From contig CM034309.1 of NCBI GenBank assembly GCA_019925795.1, positions 29,196,729 to 29,260,728 on the forward strand: 64,000 nucleotides of DNA, read 5' to 3'. The DNA is from Dendrobium chrysotoxum (Eukaryota > Streptophyta > Magnoliopsida > Asparagales > Orchidaceae). Shown in pieces: positions 56,507 to 64,000 of the stretch. The position numbers and the translations under genes were made by a program. The first letter of the stretch is position 1. Each line of letters opens with the position of its first letter. The notes below the pieces were generated by a model. That model saw only the letters and a program-made list of their open reading frames with translations. It made no database searches and was not told the origin of the DNA.

Positions 56507-57223
56507 CTGTGTGTTCACATATACACCCGTAAGCGGAAAGCCCCCACCAAAAGTAAATAAAAATTCCATTTACAGCGGAAGGCCAAATAAGCAAATATAA
56601 GCACAGTATCTAATCGTGCTGGTTTTATTACTGTAAATTAATAAGAGATTTTTTTCAACAAAATTATCTTAGGATTTTTGCTTATAGCTATTTTTTTAAT
56701 GCTTTATTAAAAAATTGAGGGTGTTATTCATTTATTATCTTATAAATTAAATCTATTACTTTGAAAAAATTAAAAATATTAAACATTAAGCAGGTAAAAA
56801 AAATTGACATAAGGGGCCTTAAAAAATTTAATATTTTTAATATTAATATAATATATAAATAAATAATATTAGACAAAAAATAAAATAAATTTAAAATATT
56901 TTAGTACCATTTTAATATAAAATATTTTCTTTAACTATATTTAACTAAACAATATATTATTATTATAATAAATTAATTGCGTTCTGAGAATATTGTGGTA
57001 CCTTTTTAAAAAGAAAGTATGCACAAAACATGTAAAAAGCTAATATTTTTTGTCAAAAGCACAACGTGACCGACATATGGCAATAAAAAAGCTAAAATTT
57101 TTGGGAAAAAAAGTCTTTTCTTCCTTTCACATTTGTGTTTTTTTATTTTTGTGATATTACTCTTTAAAAAAAATATTATTAAAATTTGGACGATTACCAA
57201 TCAAAACTCATTTTTATATTTCA

Positions 57224-57338
57224 TATAGGACGGTTTTCTTACTGTTTCTTAAAGTAATTTTTTAATATTAAAATATTACTTTTTGTACTAAAAAATTATT
57301 TTAATAAGCAATAACAAAGCTGTCTCAAACAAAACTTT
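57224..57338. mobile_element. Tourist-like MITE (intron 1, first)
   Basis: Arms 'ggttttcttactgtttctta' and 'aagcaataacaaagctgtct' ending CAAACAAAACTTTAA; central 'tttgtacta'. Confidence 0.6.
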
Positions 57339-57382
57339 AATCTATTTTTTTTTCTATTTCATAATGAGTGTTATGCATACAT

Positions 57383-57477
57383 TTAGGATCAAACAATTTT
57401 TTATTACTTCTTACTCTTAAAGCATTAAAAAAATTATTTTAAGAAATAATAAAAAAATTGTCTCAAATGAAGTCTTA
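57383..57477. mobile_element. Tourist-like MITE (intron 1, second)
   Basis: Shorter degenerate copy, 'tttaggatcaaacaattttt' to 'aattgtctcaaatgaagtc'. Confidence 0.5.
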
Positions 57478-57480
57478 TAC

Positions 57481-57605
57481 TTCATTTAGGATAATTTTTT
57501 TACTGTTTATTAAAATAATTTTTAGTAAAAAAATTTTTAAACTATAAAATTTTTTTATCAAAATTTATTTTAAAAAATAGTAAGAAAATTATCTTAAATA
57601 AAAAC
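57481..57605. mobile_element. Tourist-like MITE (intron 1, third)
   Basis: 'ttcatttaggataattt' to 'aaaattatcttaaataaaa', with a palindromic centre. It directly abuts the second copy. Confidence 0.5.
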
Positions 57606-58232
57606 TAAGCTGACATTTTTTTATTATATATATCAAGTTTTTAATATCAGAATGCTCAAATAATAATATCGCAAGGAATAAACACATTTAGAAAATCATA
57701 CATAAAGCATATATGTATTTTTAGAAAAAAAGAAAATAAGAATTTCTAAGGGGATAAATTAAAAATTACAGTGAGAAGAAGACAAAGGCTTCATATGCAA
57801 CGACGGACTGACGGCCATGGGCGAAGATGGAGTTTGCGGAGGCAACATCTCTCGGATCAGGTGCCACTCTAGTAGTACCGTAACAGATAGCATAGCCTGA
57901 CAACACGACACGTACCCCAGCTTAACTTATCTAACGAGCTAACCTGTTACAATAGTGCAGTATGGTGTTCATAACCTGAGAGCTGATCCTCGCCCCTGTA
58001 CTAACGGTTAAATAATTGCCGGAGGCCAGCTCCCCAACGGCTACTTTACTATTAATAATAAAAAGATCGTTACTCTTTTTACCGTTACTAACCCGACTGT
58101 CATATCCACGTGGCGAAAGAAGAACAACGGTGAGTTTGCGTGGAAGGCCAAATGGGTGGTAATTACAAATCCTACCGAGCAAAATATAAAAACGCTGAAA
58201 TCAAGTGAAATGGGGGTAAATAACTAACACAC

Positions 58233-58383
58233 CGTCGCTGCCGTCGCCGTCGGGGCTGCCGTACCAAGTGGCGGTGGCGGGCTGCCAATGTGCATCATAG
58301 ACGGTGCTGAGTTCGCCGGCGGCGGAACAGAGGAAGACTAAGCAGTAGAATATTACGGAGGAGAAGAGAAGAGAGACAGCCAT
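58233..58383 (-). CDS. EXPB: Beta-expansin, exon 1 (residues 1-50 and split codon)
   Basis: Beta-expansins are secreted proteins that loosen the cell wall without hydrolysis, allowing turgor-driven growth. The start ATG at 58381-58383 gives MAVSLLFSSVIFYCLVFLCS, a clear signal peptide likely cut near AAG/ELS. The mature N-terminus WQPATATWYGSPDGDGSD is the family's glycine-rich entry to the first domain. The exon ends GACG before the donor GTGTGT (phase 1). Joined with exons 2-4 (56200-56506, 54017-54146, 45039-45233) it gives 260 aa, a normal length, with all splice phases consistent. Closest in wording to EXPB3-type proteins, so vegetative wall growth is the likely role; the exact paralogue cannot be named. 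Confidence 0.94.
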
Positions 58384-58529
58384 TGCTTTCAAAATGGAGA
58401 AGAAGATGAAACAAAGAGAACCTTTCTCACTCTGTCCCTCTTCTTCTCCTCCGCTTTAAGAAACCTCGAGAAACCAACGAGCTTCTACTTCTATCTGCAG
58501 TGTAAACAACAAGCGGGAACTGCAGGCCG

Positions 58530-58538
58530 TTTTTATAG
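58530..58538 (-). promoter_or_regulatory. Putative TATA box of the beta-expansin gene
   Basis: CTATAAAAA on the minus strand lies 147 bp upstream of the start codon, which would give a 5' leader of roughly 115 bases. The leader is CT/GA-rich (58390-58450). Confidence 0.55.
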
Positions 58539-58837
58539 AAAAGCAAAGTTGATTTTGCCCCTTGTTAATTTAAGAAATTTTATGATACAAACACGCCCTC
58601 TTTTTTCAGGTAAGTGTACGCCTAACGAGGCAGGCAGCGCGTGCATTTATGAAGATGTGAGAGTGAACTTTGCAGCATTTGCTCATAAAATCGCGACTGG
58701 TCATGGTCCTCCGCGCTTAATCAATTTTTTTTTTTTAAGGCTCAATTTACTATGGATTGAGTGGTTGCGCTTAGAGCTGCAGAGTAAATTGAATGCAAAA
58801 TTTTTTTACTGTTAGGTGTTTAGTTGAAAATTAATAA
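58539..58837. other. Upstream flank of the expansin gene
   Basis: No gene recognised. The open frame at 58549-58815 has no domain. An L1 poly(A) end starts at about 58841, so the unique promoter region is short. Confidence 0.45.
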
Positions 58838-60440
58838 ATTGTTTTTTTTTTTGTGGAAAAAATTGGGCAAAGCCCATTTCATTGACTAAAAATAATTACA
58901 TAAGGTTGGGCACTTGGGCTCAAACCAACACAGCAAAGCAAAATTAGAAAGAGGAGATAAAACAACACTCCAATAAAAGAAACCTGTAGGGAAAACAGGA
59001 AAAGAACTAAGGAAATACAAAACCAAAGTCTGGACTCAGATCGGGCCAAAAAAAAACATCAAAATACATTCAACCAGTTCAGATAAGATGGCACCCCTGG
59101 TTGCCCGAGACTATCAGCGAGAAGAGCTGGTTGCCAAGATGACCTTGCAAGGGACTAACAGAACATAAGCACGGCCATCATCATAGTCCAGTAAAACGAA
59201 AACAAATCGATGCAGGATGGTACGCAAAGTAAGCATCCAGGGAGGGAGCTAGTCCAGCATCCAAAAAATCAAAATTGAGAGAAAGTGTGTATGTAAAAAG
59301 AGAGCTGCATAAAAAAAAGCAAGCTCCATCCTTTATGTATATCCCCACCAAGAGAATGCAGTATACCAGCAGCAAAAAGCAGAAAATAATGGCAATCCTC
59401 CAGCAAAGAAAATCAGAAAAGAGAGAGGCATTAGATGTATATAAGATGTATAATATCATCAAACTTGCTCCATTTGGATGACTTAGCTAAGAGAGCCTTT
59501 TTAATCATATAGCAGATATTAGAGGTGCTGTTTAACTGGTTACTAAATTTTCTAGAACTCCTCTCATTCCATAGGAAATAAAGAGAGCAGCATGATGAGA
59601 GAAAATAAAAATTTCTGGTAGTGCCACTTATATGTTGCATATCTTTAACAAAATCTAAAACTTGAATGAGATTAGGCCTAAATAAAAAATCAAAGGCCCA
59701 AGGCATAATTGATGTGATAATGGAGAAAGAGAAATCACTTTCAAAGAATGGGTACTTAATTATGACTTTCATCAGCAGCATTACATAGGACACAAGCAGC
59801 GGAGATCAATGTTGGAGTTGCCTCGAATTTGGCTTGACTCTTATTTGTTCATGTCCTTGACTGTCATGCACTTTGCAGATATGTCGGAGGTCCAAGGGAA
59901 CAACACCCTCTGACAGGGTTAGATCTGCCCGGTTAGGTCACAGGGTCAAGGGACAGTACCCTCAGAACAAATTTTGGTTGTAGGGGTATTTTTGAAATTC
60001 TGCTTGTTTTTTTATGCCCTTCTAACATAGCCATTCAGGTGAAAGAAGAGTAACAAAGGCAAATTTCTTATGCCAAACCATATTATGCCACACCACGTGT
60101 TATAAATGTTGATAGAAATGAAATGAGAAGGACTTAAATGTAGGGGAATCCATTCCATCTCAACTTAAGTAGAAATTACAATGAGATTTTTTGGGCTAGC
60201 CAAAATCATTGATATAATATGAGGGGGAAACCAGGAGGTGATGAGCCAATCCCCCTAATTAATAATGTCACCAATAGAGACATGAGAGAAAGGTGAAATA
60301 GCAGTCGGTTCTAACAATTCAACAATAGAAGAGCCATCACACCAAGGATCCCACAGAGAGGACAGAGGGCTGTTGGGAGATATATTGAAAATAGTTTTAC
60401 TCTTAGGCTTTATTTGGGATGACTTTTTTATTGCTTTCTG
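58838..60440 (-). pseudogene. L1-type LINE 3' part (ORF2 C-terminus and tail)
   Basis: Read on the minus strand: SPNSPLSSLWDPWCDGSSIV, PTAISPFSHVSIGDIIN and GDWLITSWFPP (60440-60190), and then, after an inserted stretch, FYFLSSCCSLYFLWNERSSR and NSTSNICYMIKKALLAKSSK (59640-59470). This is followed by a long non-coding tail with 'atgggctttgcccaatttt' and a poly(A) (T-run at about 58841-58853 on the plus strand). That is the layout of plant L1 3' ends. Several stops and frame changes occur. It is a 5'-truncated dead copy. Confidence 0.65.
59800..60010. mobile_element. Inserted repeat within the L1 relic
   Basis: Interrupts L1 similarity. It contains 'gaacaaattttggttgtagg' and 'ggtatttttg', matching 'gaacaaattttgcatgtaag' of the hAT-type insertion at 801-1184, plus 'cagggttagatctgcccgg'. 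Limits are approximate and no TSD was found. Confidence 0.4.
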
Positions 60441-60528
60441 AAGCAACTTAACTTTTTTAGTTTACAAAATTTTTATTTTAAAAAATTACTTTTGAAAGTA
60501 GTAAAAAGCCATTCCAAACGAAGCCTTA
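60404..60528. mobile_element. Tourist-like MITE flanked by TTA
   Basis: Ends GGCTTTATTTGGGATGAC and CCATTCCAAACGAAGCC with TTA next to both, a 3-bp PIF/Harbinger-type duplication. A second partial copy follows at about 60535-60608, ending CTGTCCCAAACGAAGCC. Confidence 0.7.
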
Positions 60529-60608
60529 ATCTTTTTCTCTGCTTTCAAGAGATTTTTGTACTAAAAACAGCTTTACAAAGCAGTAAGAAATCTGTCCCAA
60601 ACGAAGCC

Positions 60609-62500
60609 TTGGACTAATATTTTAGATTCTTGAATACATCAATTATGTAAATCTTCCCCTACAACCGTCACCAATCACTCATCACTATCACCTCAGATAA
60701 CTCCTAATTCTTCTAAAGAAAGTTTTCAACTTTAATTGAACCTTTAAACTTTAAACATATTCTTCTTTTGATTTAATGTTAGATCCATTTTTAATTTTCT
60801 TACCTAAAAGCAGAGTTACGGTTGATAGAGCGGAATTTAAAAGAGGTGTAGAAAAAGTAGTTCCACAGCATTAAGGGAGGATTAGCCAAAACTAAAGCTT
60901 TGTGAATAATAGTCGGAGACAACAAGTAAATATTTAGGTTTTATGCGGGAGAGGGTCATAGTTCTCACTGGGAGGAAACCTTAGTAAGCTGCGAGAAGAA
61001 ATGCATGACTTCTTCCAATGATCCCCTCTTCAACTTTTGTCCTGCCCATGTGATCAATAGGCAGGCAAACAATGCCTTTTCCTTTGAAATTCAATGAGGT
61101 TTAGGTTCAGAATGCAGACATTTTTGCCATCTCCTCCGGAGTTTGAGGGGTGACCAATTATCGTTCTCAAGCCAATTTAGATGAGTTTGTTGGAGGATCA
61201 ATTTATAATTGTAATTGAATTAATTTATTACTTTGAAAAAATAATACTTCACATATTCATTAAAATAAAAATACTTACTAATATATTGTTACAAATCTTC
61301 TTATTTACTAATATGCTTGCTTTTTTGTAATTATTGATATATCAACTAATTTCATTAAATTGTTAATTATAATTTTTTTTGTAAAGGAACTTGATAATTA
61401 ATTAATTAAATTAAATTAAATGAAAACAAGTTACTTGTCATCTTCATCCTTAAATATGCTAATGCTAAACTAGAGTTGAGCCTACATCGTTGTGGGATGA
61501 CGTCTGTTCTTTATGTGTACCGATCTAAGCCCCCCCTCTTAGAAATTCCCAAAGGCCATATTCAACTTCATCGTAGTCTTGGTTAGCTTCTTATTCTTCT
61601 CTTACTTGCTTCTGTATTGAGTATTATAGATTAAAAAGATTCACCAAATAAGTCGGAAGAGATGTAAACATGGATGATATGCCTTGTATAGATCAATGAA
61701 TTGGTAGGGAGGTCGTTTTGCACCCATAATGACAACAAAATCTCTAATATATGTCCCTTTCTTATGCATTCCATCCTAGATAAAATATTGGCTTTTGCTC
61801 ATTGAATTGATCAGGATTGGTAATCAGAGATAATCTTAATGATTATTCATCTATGAAGCCCTTTCTTTCTTTCATCTCTCATCTCACATAAATGTTCCAT
61901 AAAATTTTAGAAATGCATCATATTCCATAATTATTAGGACTCATAACTAAATGCATTAATAGCAAGCATCATTCAACTTGCATATCCTAGTCATTGTAGC
62001 AGAATGGTCGGAAGAAGTTCTTCATTCACTCTATGTACTCTTGCTATAATATTTTAGTTAGTTTTTTTGTGTAAACATAATGTACATACATAAACTAGTT
62101 CCATAGGTGTTCTAGGATAGTATTCTATTAGTGATGTGGCTCAGCTTGAATCAAATAAATTGAAGCTTAAGATTTGCACCACCTTAAATAATAAGCAATT
62201 GTACAATCATAATTATTATGAGTATTTATTGAATCCACAATATAAACAAGTATTTGATTACATAACTCTATATAGGACTTTAGATAGTCTAACCAATCCA
62301 CATTCATATTTTTCTTACCATCTGCTCACTTGAAATTAGGATCAATTGACTTGATATTAATTTATAATTTATAATTAATAATGTAATTATCTTAATACAT
62401 GATTCAATAGGTGCCCACTCTACACATTTTTCTGAAATTAGTAATACTCTTGGAACTAATATATCAAATCCATACATACAAATCGATAAAAAAAGTAACA
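60609..62500. other. AT-rich spacer
   Basis: No gene recognised. The open frame at 62136-62333 has no domain. A slightly less AT-rich part lies at 60960-61150. Confidence 0.5.
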
Positions 62501-62504
62501 TTAA

Positions 62505-62634
62505 AGTTTGGTTTGGGATGACTTTTATACTGCTTTCTAAAATAGCTTTTTAGTACAAAAATTTTTAATTTACAAAATTTTTGTATTAAAAAGCTGCTTT
62601 AGAAAACACCAAAAAAGCTATTTCAAATGAAACA
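62505..62634. mobile_element. Tourist-like MITE flanked by TAA
   Basis: Starts AGTTTGGTTTGGGATGACTT and ends TATTTCAAATGAAACA; the arms meet at 'tagtacaaaaattttt'. TAA stands at 62502-62504 and 62635-62637. Confidence 0.7.
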
Positions 62635-63006
62635 TAAATCTTAAAAATATGAGGCCTAAATGTAGATATTGCAAATGAATTTTAGATTATGATGTATTAG
62701 ACTTCGAGAAGTAGCCAATAATGAAGAGGATGTAAACATAAACAAGTCTAACTAATTCTATATTGGATGATTCTATATAAGAGTTTCTGGCAAATCTCCA
62801 CCATAACCACCATAATAAGTGTAGGTTTGGGCACGTGATTGTCACATGTTGATTCTTTATGTAATCATTGGTTTAAATATAAAATGATACATAACTTTAA
62901 GAATGTGGTGCGTATTGAGAAACTCATCACAACATTTTTGCTATTTGGGCCATAAGAAATTAGATCCATCAATATTGTGTCTCATAAATGCTTAGCTATC
63001 TATTTA

Positions 63007-63125
63007 GGGTTCCTTTGGGACAGTTTTCTTATTATTTCTTAAAATAGTTTTTAGTACAAAAATTAAAATTTTTGTACTAAAAATTTGTTTTAAGAAGCAG
63101 GAAGAAAGTCGTCCCAAACGGAATT
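63007..63125. mobile_element. Tourist-like MITE flanked by TTA
   Basis: GGGTTCCTTTGGGACAG to GTCGTCCCAAACGGAATT, with an almost perfect central palindrome ('agtacaaaaatt' / 'aatttttgtact'). TTA flanks both ends (63004-63006 and 63126-63128). Confidence 0.7.
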
Positions 63126-63498
63126 TTAAACACCAACTATAATACTTACATGCTAGAAGTGATAGTTATCTGTCTCCAAAATTAAAGAAAAAAGCACTTT
63201 TAAGTTATTGTCAAAATGAAATGATTGTGAAGTCTAGTGATCTATAAAATAATTCATAACAAGAACATAGAAAAGTTGAGCAACATCAAAATAATTTAAG
63301 CTCAGAAAAAATATCTTACACACTATATAACATATATAAAAATAAGTAGTTAAAAGATATATTTTTATTTTTCACACTTGGCATTTCATCGATATTCCTT
63401 GCTTTCATATATTTTGTTATCCTTCTTTAGCTTTGTGCATTCCAGATTTTAATTGATTCTATGTGATATAATATTTATGAAATTATTATTGGCGAAAG

Positions 63499-63519
63499 AT
63501 ATATATATATATATATATA
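63499..63519 (+). repeat. (AT)n microsatellite
   Basis: About ten AT units, upstream of the RTE relic. Confidence 0.85.
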
Positions 63520-63539
63520 AGTTGGTCAAATAAGAAAAT

Positions 63540-63935
63540 AGGAGAATTAATAATTTAGTTCAAGTAAAATGTATTAAGAATGAAGATTAAAAAGTGTTTT
63601 TATTAGAAGTAGATATTCAACAAAGGAGGATGAGATATTTTGATAAGCTTTTCACTGAAAATTGTGAAAATATGATTACTTTAGTGACATTAGCATCTTA
63701 AATGAAAATAAAGTTTATTATTATTATCGGCGTATTAGCAAAACTAGAGTTAGAGAGGCTTTAAAGAAAATAAAGTGTGGAAAAGCTGCTAGACTTGATA
63801 ATATTCCAATAGAGACATGTAAATGCTTAAAAGAGGTAGGATTTTTTTGGCTTACGAAACTTTTCAATACTATTTGGAATACTAAAAAGATACTAGATAA
63901 GTGGAGAAAGAGCATCTTGATTCTCCACTTATCTT
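63540..63935 (+). pseudogene. RTE-type LINE reverse-transcriptase relic (upstream part)
   Basis: Plus-strand phrases YFDKLFTENCENMIT, RRISKTRVREALKKIKCGKA, ARLDNIPIETCKCL and FFWLTKLFNTIWNTKK match the start of the RTE reverse-transcriptase domain (KKIK.GKA.GPD.IP.E pattern). They correspond to a region upstream of that in the copies at 22514-23271 and 38790-39265. A stop near 63700 and loss of similarity after 63930 show it is decayed. Confidence 0.75.
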
Positions 63936-64000
63936 GATTATGGCAGAATATTTATAATGTATTAAAAAATTAATCAAATCTAATGATTTTTAAACAAGTC

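Larger units (their letters stand above)
56507..58232 (-). other. Beta-expansin intron 1 (1.7 kb)
   Basis: Donor GACG|GTGTGT, acceptor ACACAG. It holds three Tourist-like MITEs in a row (57224-57338, 57383-57477, 57481-57605). The part at 57780-58200 is less AT-rich, with no coding signal recognised. Confidence 0.85.

Overview
This window looks like nuclear DNA of a flowering plant: spliced genes with GT..AG introns, plant gene families (a beta-expansin and a sphingolipid delta-4 desaturase), and dense nested transposable elements. The very GC-rich second expansin exon and the transposon-bloated introns would suit a large monocot genome, for example a woody monocot, but that is only an inference. 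There are two intact host genes, both on the minus strand. No rRNA, CRISPR array or prokaryotic feature was seen.

Host genes. (1) A sphingolipid delta-4 (dihydroceramide) desaturase of 332 aa has two exons, 33923-34090 and 27050-27880, split by a 6.0-kb phase-0 intron that holds a 3.4-kb repeat and a Tourist-like element. (2) A beta-expansin of 260 aa (EXPB3-like) has four exons, 58233-58383, 56200-56506, 54017-54146 and 45039-45233. It covers 13.3 kb because intron 3 alone is 8.8 kb and carries a TRIM retrotransposon with another element inside it, a solo LTR, L1 LINE relics, an RTE LINE 3' end and tandem duplications. A third host-like sequence, a mitoferrin fragment at about 25760-26070, sits inside an 8-bp-TSD hAT-type element and looks like a captured gene piece.

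Layout. 0.2-1.3 kb: hAT transposase relic interrupted by a small hAT element. 1.36-8.34 kb: three LTRs of one family (A, D, B; a fourth, C, lies at 48.3 kb) carrying minisatellites just after their TATA box, plus a gypsy LTR fragment. 8.4-14 kb: foldback elements, a tRNA-derived SINE, and Tourist and Mutator-type MITEs. 15.3-20.4 kb: A/T satellite and a 4.5-kb non-coding repeat in minus orientation; its inverted partner is in the desaturase intron at 28.9-32.3 kb. 22.1-26.5 kb: a nest bounded by 133-bp inverted arms and containing a 5'-truncated RTE LINE, a second inverted-arm unit with a 135-aa ORF, and the mitoferrin-bearing hAT element. 34.4-36.5 kb: gypsy-like solo LTR with a perfect TSD. 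38.8-43.7 kb: an RTE LINE relic with a complete but broken Ty1/copia element inserted in its tail. 45.0-58.5 kb: the expansin gene. 58.8-64 kb: L1 relic, a cluster of Tourist-type MITEs, and an RTE reverse-transcriptase relic at the right edge.

The host genes have no visible functional link. The theme of the window is layered transposition: many insertions keep target-site duplications that can be read by eye, so their relative order can be reconstructed.
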